A stretch of 64,000 nt of DNA from Agromyces soli (GTDB lineage: Bacteria; Actinomycetota; Actinomycetes; Actinomycetales; Microbacteriaceae), in assembly GCF_022811605.1 (NCBI RefSeq), contig NZ_CP094533.1:2542001-2606000 (forward strand), in the 5' to 3' direction. This document shows, in pieces, positions 36,048-44,727 of this stretch. Position 1 is the first letter of the stretch, and each line of letters starts with the position of its first letter. The position numbers and the translations under genes were made by a program. Under the pieces are notes generated by a model. It ran no database searches. It had not been told where the DNA came from and was given only the letters and a program-made list of their open reading frames with translations.

Positions 36048-36133
36048 GCGGCGCCGTGCGCGGGACGGCGACGGGCCGTGGGGCGGGTGGCGCGCCCCGG
36101 CGGAGATCGCGCTCCGGACCGGGGGCGTGGCCC

Positions 36134-36145
36134 TACACTGAGGGG
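36134..36145 (+). promoter_or_regulatory. -10 box of leaderless GntR gene
   Basis: TACACT at 36134-36139 ends 6 nt before the ATG at 36146, with no ribosome site between. Confidence 0.5.
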
Positions 36146-36811
36146 ATGATCGAGCGGACACCCACGAAGAGGCCGATTGCCGATCAGATGTACGACGTCC
36201 TGCTGCAGCAGTTCATGTCGGGGGAGCGCGGCGCCGGCCAGAGCCTGAACATCGGCGCGCTTTCGCGCGAGCTCGACGTCAGCCAGACGCCGCTGCGCGA
36301 AGCACTGGCCCGACTGGAGCACACCGGCCTCGTCGAGCGCGAGGCGCTCCGCGGCTACCGGGTCGCGCCGATGATGACGCGCACCGAGGTGCAGCAGCTC
36401 ATGGAGGCGCGCCTGCTCCTCGAGCCGAAGCTCGCCGAGCAGGCCGCGCTCCGCAAGACGGACGCCTTCATCGCCGAGCTGCGCGAGGCGGTCGACGAGT
36501 TCCACCAGTCCGCCGAGCTCGCCGACATCGAGACCGAGGGCTTCGACCTCTACTGGCGCTCGGACGACCGCTTCCACATGTGCATCGCCGCGCAGGCCGG
36601 CAACCGCTTCCTGGAGATGGCGTACGGCGCGCTCGGGGGACAGATCCAGCGCTTCCGGCTGTTCTCGAAGTTCGGTCGCACGGGGGCGCGGCGAGCGGCG
36701 CCCGAGCACACGGCGATCTTCGAGGCGATCGCGGCCGGCGACGGCCCGGCGGCCGCGGAGGCCATGCGGGCCCACGTGATCGGGGCGACGGAGCGACTGC
36801 TCGGCGACTGA
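36146..36811 (+). CDS. GntR family regulator (FCD domain)
   Basis: 221-aa regulator. The N-terminal winged HTH contains SLNIGALSRELDVSQTPLREALARLE (about 33-58), followed by LVEREALRGYRVAPM; the C-terminal FCD domain has the metal-ligand pattern (DDRFHMCI, EHTAIFEAI, AMRAHV). It faces the sugar-acid cluster and likely binds the element at 36886-36906. It is closely similar in layout to the second GntR at 46158-46880, so the pair may have arisen by duplication. Confidence 0.88.
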   Translation: MIERTPTKRPIADQMYDVLLQQFMSGERGAGQSLNIGALSRELDVSQTPLREALARLEHTGLVEREALRGYRVAPMMTRTEVQQLMEARLLLEPKLAEQAALRKTDAFIAELREAVDEFHQSAELADIETEGFDLYWRSDDRFHMCIAAQAGNRFLEMAYGALGGQIQRFRLFSKFGRTGARRAAPEHTAIFEAIAAGDGPAAAEAMRAHVIGATERLLGD

Positions 36812-36885
36812 TCGATCGCTCGGCGACGAGCGGGTCGCGCGGTGCCTGCGAGGGCAGCCGTCGGTTCGGTACTCCGAATTGTGCA

Positions 36886-36906
36886 ATACTATAGTCCATA
36901 CTATTT
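36886..36906. promoter_or_regulatory. Probable GntR operator/promoter of the catabolic cluster
   Basis: An AT-rich island in GC-rich DNA with ACTATAGT (self-complementary) followed by ATACTATTTC. The 9-nt word ATACTATTT recurs in the promoter at 44645-44666. It lies 15-35 nt before the MBL-fold gene start. Confidence 0.5.
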
Positions 36907-36920
36907 CAAGGAGGCGGGCG

Positions 36921-37691
36921 ATGGAGCGCGAAGGAACCGGGGCGGTGGCCGTCGGCGGCTACACGGCCACGCCGCTCGTCGAGGGCTTCCCGGGCAAATC
37001 CGCCTCGCACGGCGCCTTCGGCTGGAGCAGCCTCTGGCTGCTCGACGACGGGCAGCGCCGGGTGCTCGTCGACGCGGGGCAGCCCGCGTACATCCCGCTC
37101 ATTCACGAGGGGCTCGCTCGGCTCGGCCTCACCGCCGCCGACGTCACCGACGTGCTCATCACCCACCTGCACTGGGACCACGTCGCGAACTTCACCATGT
37201 TCCGCAACGCGACCACCTGGGTCGGGGAGGAGGAGCTCGCCTGGGCCGCCGAGCAGCCGGCGGGGACGAAGTTCATCCCCGACCTGCACGTGCAGGAGCT
37301 GCTGCGCCGCCGGCAGGGCGTCGAGCGGATGCGTGCCGGGCAGGAAGTGCTCCCCGGCATCCACGCCCTCGCGAGCCCAGGCCACACGCCGCACCACCTC
37401 GCCTTCTTCGCCGAGCGCACCGAGGACCGCCTCGTCTTCGCGGGCGACGCCGTGAAGAACCTCCATGAGCTCACCACCCTCCGCGCCGACTCGAGCCTGG
37501 ACGACGAGGCGAGCTCCGCCACGATCGACCGGCTGCGCTCGCTCCTCGCCGACACCGCGGGCGTGCTCGTGCCCGGCCATGACGTCGGGCTCGCGCTCGC
37601 CGACGGGGCGGTGCGCCGCGTGCGACCGCAACGCGCCGAGATCGGCTACTTCGCGGATGCCGAGGGCGAACAGGACCGGAGCATCGGCTGA
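36921..37691 (+). CDS. MBL-fold metallo-hydrolase
   Basis: 256-aa protein. The zinc motif HLHWDH is at 82-87, then GHTPHH and FAGDAVKN supply the other ligands, giving two full metal sites. The subgroup resembles lactonases and other small-molecule hydrolases. AAGGAGG lies 6 nt before the ATG at 36921. As first gene of the cluster it may hydrolyse a sugar lactone (inference from the next genes, an aldose/uronate dehydrogenase-like SDR). Confidence 0.85.
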   Translation: MEREGTGAVAVGGYTATPLVEGFPGKSASHGAFGWSSLWLLDDGQRRVLVDAGQPAYIPLIHEGLARLGLTAADVTDVLITHLHWDHVANFTMFRNATTWVGEEELAWAAEQPAGTKFIPDLHVQELLRRRQGVERMRAGQEVLPGIHALASPGHTPHHLAFFAERTEDRLVFAGDAVKNLHELTTLRADSSLDDEASSATIDRLRSLLADTAGVLVPGHDVGLALADGAVRRVRPQRAEIGYFADAEGEQDRSIG

Positions 37692-37716
37692 CGCCGCTGC
37701 GAACGAAAGGACGACG

Positions 37717-38502
37717 ATGACGACCGTGCTCTACACCGGCGGTACCGGCCGCATGGGCCAGGTGATCCGCGAGGGCCTCGCCGGCCGCTACGAGCGGGTG
37801 GTGCTCTTCGCCCGCCGCGCCCCGGAGGGCGACTTGTTCCCGGGCGAGGAGCTCGTGCTCGGCGACCTCGCGGAGCTCGACCGGCTCACCGAAGCCGCCG
37901 CCGGCGTCGACGTGATCGTGCACCTCGGCGGCGTCGCCGACGAAGCGCCCTACGAGGCGGTGCGCGCCGCGAACATCGACGGCACCTACCACGTGTACGA
38001 GGCCGCCCGCCGGGCCGGCGTGCGCCGCGTCGTCTACGCGAGCTCGAACCACATCGTCGGCTTCCACCCCGCCTCGGAGCTGCTCGACGAGGCGGCCCCG
38101 CTCCGACCCGACACCTACTACGGCGTCTCGAAGGCCTTCGGCGAGGCGCTCGCGAGCCTCTACCACGACAAGTGGGGCGTCGAATCGGTGCTCCTGCGCA
38201 TCGGCACCTTCCGCCCCGCGCCCGAGGACACCCGCCAGCTCGCGCTCTGGCTGAGCTGGCCCGACGGCGTCGAGCTCGTGCGCTGCGCGATCGAGAACGG
38301 GCCAGTCGGCTGCCAGGTCGTCTACGGCACCTCCGCGAACTCGGAGCGCTGGTGGAACGCCGACGCCGGTTGGGCCGCCATCGACTACCAGCCGAAGGAC
38401 GACGCGGCCGAGCACGCCGACGCCGTCGACCGGGCCAAGCCTGTGCCCGCCTTCCACGGCGGGGCCTTCACCGCCGCCGACTACGAGGGAGGGATCTGGT
38501 GA
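37717..38502 (+). CDS. NAD-dependent SDR, uronate dehydrogenase-like
   Basis: 261-aa extended SDR. The NAD-binding start VLYTGGTGRMGQVI (TGGxGxxG), ASSNHIVGFH and the catalytic YYGVSK (Tyr, Lys) fit the family of uronate dehydrogenases, which oxidise a sugar to its lactone. That would suit a lactonase and acid-sugar enzymes nearby. The ATG follows the MBL gene by 25 nt; the stop overlaps the next GTG by 4 nt. Confidence 0.85.
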   Translation: MTTVLYTGGTGRMGQVIREGLAGRYERVVLFARRAPEGDLFPGEELVLGDLAELDRLTEAAAGVDVIVHLGGVADEAPYEAVRAANIDGTYHVYEAARRAGVRRVVYASSNHIVGFHPASELLDEAAPLRPDTYYGVSKAFGEALASLYHDKWGVESVLLRIGTFRPAPEDTRQLALWLSWPDGVELVRCAIENGPVGCQVVYGTSANSERWWNADAGWAAIDYQPKDDAAEHADAVDRAKPVPAFHGGAFTAADYEGGIW

Positions 38503-39485
38503 CCGCCACCGCCGACGTCCTCATCACGACCGCCTTCCTGCACCCCGGCGACGAGGTCGACCTGATGCTCGGCGCGGCCGGGCTCTCCACCCGGCACGTG
38601 CCCGACCTCGCCGCCCTCGACGAGGCCGAGCGGGCCGAGCTGCTCGCCGGGGTCCGTGCGATCATCGCGGGCACCCTGCCGCTCACCGCCGAGCATCTCG
38701 CCGCGGCGGAGCGCCTCGAGCTCATCGTGCGCACCGGCGTCGGCTACGACAGCGTCGACCTCGACGCGGCCACCGCCCGCGGCATCCCGGTCTGCATCAC
38801 CGCCGGCGCGAACCGGCAGGCCGTCGCCGAGCACGTCTTCGCCCTCATGCTCGCGGTCGCCCGCCGGGTGCCCGAGAACATCCAGAACCTCGCGGCGGGC
38901 AGCTGGCAGCAGCTCACCGGGCGCGAGCTCGCCGGCGCCACGCTCGGCATCCTCGGCCTCGGCTCGATCGGCAAGGCCGTCGCCACCATCGCCGCGGGCT
39001 TCGGAATGTCGGTCCTCGCCTACGACCCGTACTTCGACGAAGCGTTCGCGGCCGCCAACGGCATCCGCCGCGCCGAGCTCGACGAGGTGCTCGCCGAGTC
39101 CGATTTCGTCACCCTGCACCTCTTCCTCGACGACTCCACCCGCAACCTCATCGACGCCGCGCGCCTGCGCACCATGAAGCGCGACGCGGTGCTCGTCAAC
39201 ACCGCCCGCGGCGGCATCGTCGACGAGGACGCCCTCGTCGACGCCGTCCGCGACGGCGTCATCGGGGGAGCGGCGCTCGACGTCTTCGCCACCGAGCCGC
39301 TGCCCGCCGACAGCCCGCTGCTCAGCACCCCCGGCATCCTCGCGACCACCCACGTCGCGGGTGCGACCCGGGAGGCGCGCGGCGAGTCCGGGCGGATGGC
39401 CGCGGCCAACGTCATCGACGTGCTCGGCGGCGCCGGCGCGCCCCGCTTCGTCGTGAACCCCGGCTACGAGGGGGTGCCCGCGTGA
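38499..39485 (+). CDS. D-2-hydroxyacid dehydrogenase
   Basis: 328-aa NAD-dependent dehydrogenase with GTG start. The nucleotide motif GILGLGSIGKAVA is at about 152-164, with the catalytic Arg (VNTARGGIVDEDAL), Glu and His (ATTHVAGAT) present. The family includes phosphoglycerate, glycerate and threonate/erythronate-type dehydrogenases; here the neighbours suggest oxidation of a four-carbon aldonate at C2 or reduction of a 2-keto acid. GTGA overlaps on both sides. Confidence 0.87.
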   Translation: MTATADVLITTAFLHPGDEVDLMLGAAGLSTRHVPDLAALDEAERAELLAGVRAIIAGTLPLTAEHLAAAERLELIVRTGVGYDSVDLDAATARGIPVCITAGANRQAVAEHVFALMLAVARRVPENIQNLAAGSWQQLTGRELAGATLGILGLGSIGKAVATIAAGFGMSVLAYDPYFDEAFAAANGIRRAELDEVLAESDFVTLHLFLDDSTRNLIDAARLRTMKRDAVLVNTARGGIVDEDALVDAVRDGVIGGAALDVFATEPLPADSPLLSTPGILATTHVAGATREARGESGRMAAANVIDVLGGAGAPRFVVNPGYEGVPA

Positions 39486-40288
39486 TCCTCGAGACCGCCT
39501 CGGGGCCCGTGCGCCTCGCCGCGAACCTCAAGTGGATGTTCACCGAGCTGCCGTTCGAGCAGCGCTTCGACGCGGCCGCCGCCGCGGGCTTCACCGCCGT
39601 CGAGTACGCCTCGCCGTACGAGCTGCCGGCCGAGCGGATCCGCGAGCTGCTGGACGGCGCCGGGCTCGCGCAGGCGCTCATCAACACGCCGGCCGGGCCC
39701 GCGGGCTCCGCGACCGTCATGGGTGCCGGCTTCGTGCCCGGCGCGGGGGAGGAGTTCCGCGCCGGCGTGCTGCAGGCGCTCGAGTACGCGACCGCGATCG
39801 ATGCGCCCGTCGTGCACGTCATGGCCGGCCTCCGCCCCGAGGGCGTCGACCCGCAGCTCGCCTTCGCCGGCTACGTCGCGCGCATCGGCTGGGCGGCCGA
39901 GCAGGCCCGCGGCACCGGGATCCGCCTCGTGCTCGAGGCGATCAACAAGCGCGACCAGCCCCGGTACGGCCTCGCCACGATGGAGACCGCCGCGGCCGTC
40001 GCCGAGGCCGTCGACCCGCAGACGGTCGGCGTGCTCTTCGACGTCTACCACGCGCAGGTCGACGGCGGGAACGTGATCGAGCGCTTCGAACGCCTCGTGC
40101 CGCGCATCGGGCACGTGCAGATCGCCGACAACCCCGGCCGCGGCGAGCCCGGTACGGGGGAGATCGCCTACGAGCGCGTGCTCGCGCACATCGCCGCGAG
40201 CGAGTACCGCGGCTGGATCGCCCTCGAGTACGGGCCGGTCGCCGGCACCGTCGAAGGGCTCGGCTGGACGGAGAGGATCAGCGGATGA
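39482..40288 (+). CDS. otnI: 2-oxo-tetronate isomerase / hydroxypyruvate isomerase family
   Basis: 268-aa TIM-barrel protein. LAANLKWMFTELPFEQRFDAAAAAGF, VLEAINKRDQPRYGL, GVLFDVYHAQVDGGN and HVQIADNPGRGEPGTGEI carry the metal-binding Glu, Asp, His and Glu of the Hyi/OtnI group. With otnK and otnC next to it the OtnI role (2-oxo to 3-oxo-tetronate) is more likely than hydroxypyruvate isomerase. GTG start, GTGA overlap. Confidence 0.85.
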   Translation: MILETASGPVRLAANLKWMFTELPFEQRFDAAAAAGFTAVEYASPYELPAERIRELLDGAGLAQALINTPAGPAGSATVMGAGFVPGAGEEFRAGVLQALEYATAIDAPVVHVMAGLRPEGVDPQLAFAGYVARIGWAAEQARGTGIRLVLEAINKRDQPRYGLATMETAAAVAEAVDPQTVGVLFDVYHAQVDGGNVIERFERLVPRIGHVQIADNPGRGEPGTGEIAYERVLAHIAASEYRGWIALEYGPVAGTVEGLGWTERISG

Positions 40289-40953
40289 CCGACCCGAGGA
40301 TCGCGCTCATCAGCGCGACGCCGCTCGCCATCGCCCCCGCGGCCGCGGCCATCGCCGCGCAGTTCCCCGAGGGCACGGTGTGGAATCTGCTCGACGACCG
40401 GCTGCTCGCCGACGCGCAGGGGCAGGGCGGGGTGACCGCGCCGCTCGCCGCCCGGATGGACCAGCTCATCGAGCTCGCGATCGAGGGCGGCGCCGACGGC
40501 GTGCTGCTCACCTGCTCGCAGTACGGCGCGCGCGCCGAGCTGCGCGACCCGGCCGCCGACGGGGTCGCCGTGCTCGCCGCCGACGGTCCGCTCTTCGACG
40601 CCGTCGTGGCGCTCGGCGCCGCCCGGGTCCTGCTCGTCGCCTCGCTCGACTCGGCCGCCGCCGACAGCTCGGCCAGGCTCGCCGCCGCCCTCGACGCGGC
40701 CGACGTCGCGACCGAGCTCGACACGCTCGTGGTGCCGGCCGCTGCGAAGCCGCAGTCGGAAGCGGAGCTCACGGCGGCGCTCGCCACCGCGATCGACGGG
40801 GCCGCGCCGGGCTACGACGCCGTCGTGCTCGCCCAGTTCTCGCTCGCCCCGGCCGCCGGAGCCCTCGCCGAGCGCTTCGGCGTGCCGGTGCTCGACGCGC
40901 CGCGGGCCGCGGCGACCCGGCTCGCAGCGGAGATCGCGGGGCAGGGCCGATGA
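40285..40953 (+). CDS. Asp/Glu racemase family protein
   Basis: 222-aa protein. IALISATPLAIAPAAAAI at the start, LLTCSQYGAR (Cys in the first active-site position) and VVLAQFSLAPAAGALAER in the second half. The second half has no Cys where racemases carry their second catalytic Cys (AQFS in place of a typical AQ-x-S/C context), so it may act as a decarboxylase, isomerase or maleate-isomerase-like enzyme. ATGA overlaps on both sides place it firmly in the pathway. Confidence 0.75.
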   Translation: MTDPRIALISATPLAIAPAAAAIAAQFPEGTVWNLLDDRLLADAQGQGGVTAPLAARMDQLIELAIEGGADGVLLTCSQYGARAELRDPAADGVAVLAADGPLFDAVVALGAARVLLVASLDSAAADSSARLAAALDAADVATELDTLVVPAAAKPQSEAELTAALATAIDGAAPGYDAVVLAQFSLAPAAGALAERFGVPVLDAPRAAATRLAAEIAGQGR

Positions 40954-42176
40954 TCGGCGTCATCGCCGACGACGTGACGGGTGCGACCGACGTGGCGGCG
41001 GCGCTCAGCCGAGCCGGCCTGCGCACGCTGCTCTCGCTCACGACGGAGCTCGAGCCGGGCGAGGCGGAGGCCGACGCGATCGTGATCGGGCTGAAGACCC
41101 GCTCGATCCCCGTCGCCGACGCGGTCGCGCAGAGCCTCGCGGCCCTCGCCGCCCTGCGCGCGGCCGGGGCCGAGCGCGCCTACTTCAAGTACTGCTCCAC
41201 CTTCGACTCGACGCCCGAGGGCAACATCGGACCGGTCACCGAAGCGCTCGCCGCCGAACTCGGCGCGCGCATCGTCGTGACAACCCCGGCGGCACCGCTG
41301 CACGGGCGCACCGTCACCGGCGGCCGGCTCTTCGTCGGCGGGGTGCCGCTCGACGAGACGCACATGCGCGAGCACCCGGTGACGCCGATGCGGGACTCCT
41401 CGGTGCCGAGGCTGCTCGCGCCGCAGGTGGCCGGCGAGGTCGGCCTGCTGCCGCTCGACGTCGTCCGCGCGGGCGCCATGGCGGTGCGCGACGCGGTCGC
41501 GGCGGCCGAGGCATCCGGCGTCGCCCAGCTCGTCGCCGACGCGAGCGAGGACGACGACCTCGACGTGATCGCGGAGGCGATCGATGGCGCGCCGCTCGTC
41601 GCAGGCTCGGCGGGCCTCATCGGTGCGCTCGCCCGGCGGCGGCGCGCGAGTGGGCGCCCGGCGAGCGCTCCGCCCGCCGGTCGCACCGCGATCATCGCGG
41701 GCAGCTGCTCGCGCCGCACGCTCGAGCAGATCGACCGCTTCCGGGAGACGGGGGCGCCGAGCTACCGCCTGCGGGCCGAACGCGGCGACACCGCCGAGGC
41801 CCTGGCCGCCGCGGCGCTCGCCTGGTGGGACGCGCACTCGGGCGACCGCTCCGCCCTGATCTACTCCTCGAGCCCAGCGGCCGAGCGCGACGCCGAGTTC
41901 CCCGAGGCGGGGGAGCTCTACGAGCGCACCGCCGGGCTCGTCGCCGACGGGCTCGCGGAGCGCGGCGTGCAGCGGATCCTCGTCGCCGGCGGAGAGACGT
42001 CGGGCGAGGTCGTCCGCGCGCTCGGCATGGGCACCGCCGTGGTCGGCGAGGAGGCCGCGCTCGGCGCGCCCTGGATCCACGACCCGCACCGCGACCTGCA
42101 CCTCGTGCTGAAGTCCGGGAACTTCGGCGAGCCCGAGCTCTTCGTCGACGTCGCCGGGGCGGGGGTCGCCTCGTGA
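40950..42176 (+). CDS. otnK: Four-carbon acid sugar kinase (DUF1537/OtnK)
   Basis: 408-aa kinase. The N-terminal substrate domain has IADDVTGATDVAAAL and FKYCSTFDSTPEGNIG; the C-terminal nucleotide domain has IIAGSCSRRTLEQI, ILVAGGETSGEVVRALG and LKSGNFGEPELF. These are hallmarks of OtnK, which phosphorylates 3-oxo-tetronate at O4. It sits between the racemase-family gene and the aldolase gene with 4-nt overlaps. Confidence 0.93.
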   Translation: MIGVIADDVTGATDVAAALSRAGLRTLLSLTTELEPGEAEADAIVIGLKTRSIPVADAVAQSLAALAALRAAGAERAYFKYCSTFDSTPEGNIGPVTEALAAELGARIVVTTPAAPLHGRTVTGGRLFVGGVPLDETHMREHPVTPMRDSSVPRLLAPQVAGEVGLLPLDVVRAGAMAVRDAVAAAEASGVAQLVADASEDDDLDVIAEAIDGAPLVAGSAGLIGALARRRRASGRPASAPPAGRTAIIAGSCSRRTLEQIDRFRETGAPSYRLRAERGDTAEALAAAALAWWDAHSGDRSALIYSSSPAAERDAEFPEAGELYERTAGLVADGLAERGVQRILVAGGETSGEVVRALGMGTAVVGEEAALGAPWIHDPHRDLHLVLKSGNFGEPELFVDVAGAGVAS

Positions 42177-42838
42177 GCGGCGCCGGCCCCGCGGCCCTCG
42201 CGGTCGAGCGGGTCGCGCACGCCATCCATCGGCGCGGCCTCAGTCACGGGCGCACCGGCAACCTGGCCGTGCGCGACGGCGAGCACATCCTGGTCACCCC
42301 GACGGGCGTGAGCCTCGGCGAGGTCGAGGCGGGGGCGCTCTCGGTGCTCGACGCCGACGGCCGGCGGCTCGACGGGCCGCGCCCGACGAAGGAGGCGTTC
42401 CTGCACCTCGCGGTGCTGCGCACCCGCCCGGAGCTGAACGCCGTCGTGCACACGCACTCGCCGTACGCCGCCGCGCTCTCGTGCCTCGACGGGCTCGACC
42501 CCGAGGCGCCGCTGCCGCCGCTCACCGCCTACTTCGCGATGCGGGTCGGCGCGCTGCGCCTGCTGCCGTACCTCGCGCCGGGGGATGCCTCGGGCACCGC
42601 CGCGGTCGAGGAGGCCGCCGCCGCGAGCCACGCCCTGCTGCTGCGCAATCACGGGCCCGTCGTCGCCGGCAGCGACCTCGACGGCGCGCTCGACGCACTC
42701 GAGGAGCTGGAGCACACCGCGCAGCTCTTCTTCCTCACCACTGGGCACCGCACCGCTCCGCTCACCGCGGAGCGGGTCGCGGCGCTCGCCCAGTCGCCCA
42801 TCCAGCCGCCCGCCGAGGGAAGGACCCCCGCCGCATGA
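42173..42838 (+). CDS. otnC: 3-oxo-tetronate-4-phosphate decarboxylase (class II aldolase fold)
   Basis: 221-aa class II aldolase/adducin protein. GRTGNLAVRDGEHILVTPTGVSLGE, the zinc HTH in AVVHTHSPYAAALSC and LLLRNHGPVVAG (third His) are present. With otnI and otnK it predicts conversion of a four-carbon 2-oxo acid to dihydroxyacetone phosphate and CO2. GTG start in GTGA overlap; the stop overlaps the next ATG. Confidence 0.9.
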   Translation: MSGAGPAALAVERVAHAIHRRGLSHGRTGNLAVRDGEHILVTPTGVSLGEVEAGALSVLDADGRRLDGPRPTKEAFLHLAVLRTRPELNAVVHTHSPYAAALSCLDGLDPEAPLPPLTAYFAMRVGALRLLPYLAPGDASGTAAVEEAAAASHALLLRNHGPVVAGSDLDGALDALEELEHTAQLFFLTTGHRTAPLTAERVAALAQSPIQPPAEGRTPAA

Positions 42839-43512
42839 TCACCCTCTACAGCGGCCTCGTCGTGCGCCAGCCGCTCGTCGAATCACTCATCCCCGCGTTC
42901 GAGGCGGAGACGGGCGAGCACATCGAGGCGACCTTCGAGCCGACCACGGTGCTGCTGGACCGCATCGCCGCGGGCGAGCGCCCCGACCTCGTGCTCGGCG
43001 TCGCCGGCTCGGTGGGCGAGCTCGCCGAGCAGGGCGTGCTCGACCCGGCGAGCGTCGTCGAGCTCGCCGTCTCGGCGATCGGGGTCGCGCGCCTGCCCGA
43101 GACGCCGTCGCCCGTGGATGCCTCGGCCGAGGTGTTCCTCGACCGGCTGCTCGAGTCCCGCGCGGTCGCCTACTCGCTCTCCGGCGCGAGCGGCCTGCAC
43201 TTCGCCGGGCTCCTGCGGGAGCGGGGGCTGCTCGAGCGCCTCGACGAGCGCGCGGTGCGCTTCCCGGCCGGGCTGACGGCGGAGGCGGTGGTGGACGGTC
43301 GCGCCGAGCTAGCCATCCAGCAGCTCAGCGAGCTGCGCTCCGTGGACGGACCGCACCTGGTGGAGCCGATCCCGCACGAGCTGCAGTCCTACGCGCGCTT
43401 CGCGATCGGCGCCAGGACCGGCGCCCCGGACGCCGCGCGCGCGTTCGCCGCGTCGCTCGCAGGGGAGCGGGCGCTGACGGCCTTCGAAGCCGTCGGGCTC
43501 AGCGCCCCCTGA
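42835..43512 (+). CDS. Substrate-binding-like protein without signal peptide
   Basis: 225-aa protein resembling periplasmic molybdate/solute binders: MITLYSGLVVRQPLVESLIPAF, ERPDLVLGVAGSVGELAEQGVL and RAVAYSLSGASGLHFAGLL. It has no signal sequence or lipobox; the start is fixed by a 4-nt overlap with otnC, so the protein should stay in the cytoplasm. It may be an enzyme or a sensor built on the binding-protein fold. No ABC transporter genes adjoin it. Confidence 0.65.
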   Translation: MITLYSGLVVRQPLVESLIPAFEAETGEHIEATFEPTTVLLDRIAAGERPDLVLGVAGSVGELAEQGVLDPASVVELAVSAIGVARLPETPSPVDASAEVFLDRLLESRAVAYSLSGASGLHFAGLLRERGLLERLDERAVRFPAGLTAEAVVDGRAELAIQQLSELRSVDGPHLVEPIPHELQSYARFAIGARTGAPDAARAFAASLAGERALTAFEAVGLSAP

Positions 43513-43537
43513 ATCGTCCCAGCGCCCCCTGAACCGT
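43500..43537 (+). repeat. Tandem 18/20-bp duplication over a stop codon
   Basis: CAGCGCCCCCTGAATCGT (43500-43517) is followed at a 20-nt step by the same word with one change (43520-43537). It includes the TGA stop of the preceding gene. Confidence 0.7.
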
Positions 43538-43606
43538 GCCGGCCCCGCCGGCATCCGACCACGGCCCCCGGGTCGAACGAGAACGAGAGAACAGAAGGAA
43601 CGGACC

Positions 43607-44593
43607 ATGAGGAAAGTAGTGGTGGACACCGACACCGGTGTGGACGACGCCCTCGCGCTGATGCTGCTCGCCGCCGATCCCGAGGTCGAGATCCTCGCGG
43701 TGCTGAGCGTCTTCGGCAACTGCCACGGCGACCGCGCCGCCGACAACGCGCGGTACGTGCTCGACACCTGCGGGCGCCAGGACGTGCCCGTCTACCGGGG
43801 CTCGGACGTGCCGCTGAAGCAGGAGCTGAAGCTCTCCTCCGGCGTGCACGGCGACGACGGCTTCGGCAACACCGGGCTGCGCCCCGAGACGAGCGTTCCC
43901 GCGGAGCCGAACGGCATCCCGATCCTGCTCGACCTCGTCGCCGAGCACGAGGGCGAGATCGACTACCTCGCCCTCGGTCCGCAGACGAATCTCGCGAAGG
44001 CGCTCCAGCAGGAGCCGCGGCTGCTCGAGCGGCTGCGCAGCACGACGATCGTCGGCACGTTGGGGCCGGCGCTCTACCACGACACTGAGCCGTGGGCGGA
44101 CCGCCGCTTCCGCGTCTCGCGCGACCCGAACGTGTCGTTCGACATCGACGCCGCCGAGATCGTCGCGAGCCACGAGGGCAACGTGACCTGGTGCGGCCCG
44201 TACGTGACCCGGCAGGCGCTCGTGCCGGAGAACTTCTTCCTCGAGCTCGCCGCCGAGACGAAGTCGCCGCCGGCCGAGCTGATCACCGCGATCAGCCACG
44301 ACTACGCGGGCTTCTACTCCCGCTCCTACGGGCGTCCGGACACGGCGCGCGTGATGGGGATCAACGACAGCCTTGCGGTCGCGACGCTGCTGCGGCCCGA
44401 GCTCGTTGCCGGTGCCGTGCAGCGGCCGCTGCAGACCTTCGAGGACGAGGCGACGGGGGAGCGGTTCCTCGCCGGCGTCCACCCGGTGAAGGACGAGACC
44501 CGCCCGATCCACCGGGTGATCTTCGACATGGACTTCGACGGCGTGCTGGAGCTCATCGGGGAGACGCTCCGCCGCCCGCTGCCCTGGCGTTGA
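43607..44593 (+). CDS. Nucleoside hydrolase family protein
   Basis: 328-aa protein. The calcium site DTDTGVDDA is at 7-15, with VLSVFGNCHGD, LALGPQTNLAKAL and a later MGINDSLAV supplying further ligands. These enzymes cut N-glycosidic bonds of nucleosides to base and ribose. Its occurrence in an acid-sugar cluster suggests an N-linked or nucleoside-like substrate (inference). A GAAGGAAC site precedes the ATG; a 94-nt gap separates it from the overlapping genes before it. Confidence 0.88.
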   Translation: MRKVVVDTDTGVDDALALMLLAADPEVEILAVLSVFGNCHGDRAADNARYVLDTCGRQDVPVYRGSDVPLKQELKLSSGVHGDDGFGNTGLRPETSVPAEPNGIPILLDLVAEHEGEIDYLALGPQTNLAKALQQEPRLLERLRSTTIVGTLGPALYHDTEPWADRRFRVSRDPNVSFDIDAAEIVASHEGNVTWCGPYVTRQALVPENFFLELAAETKSPPAELITAISHDYAGFYSRSYGRPDTARVMGINDSLAVATLLRPELVAGAVQRPLQTFEDEATGERFLAGVHPVKDETRPIHRVIFDMDFDGVLELIGETLRRPLPWR

Positions 44594-44644
44594 CCGACAG
44601 CGCGAGGCGGCCGAGAAATCCGCTGCGGCCCCTCGCGCAAATCC

Positions 44645-44666
44645 TATAGCGACCGCTATACTATTT
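44645..44666. promoter_or_regulatory. GntR-type operator over the MFS promoter
   Basis: Perfect 7-bp inverted repeat TATAGCG-AC-CGCTATA (44645-44660). TATACT (44657-44662) can be the -10 box, followed by the word ATACTATTTT shared with 36886-36906. About 65 nt before the MFS start. Confidence 0.55.
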
Positions 44667-44727
44667 TATTACCGACAACCTCACCCCGCTTCTGCGAAGG
44701 TGGCATCGAGCGAAGGAGCTCCCCCCG

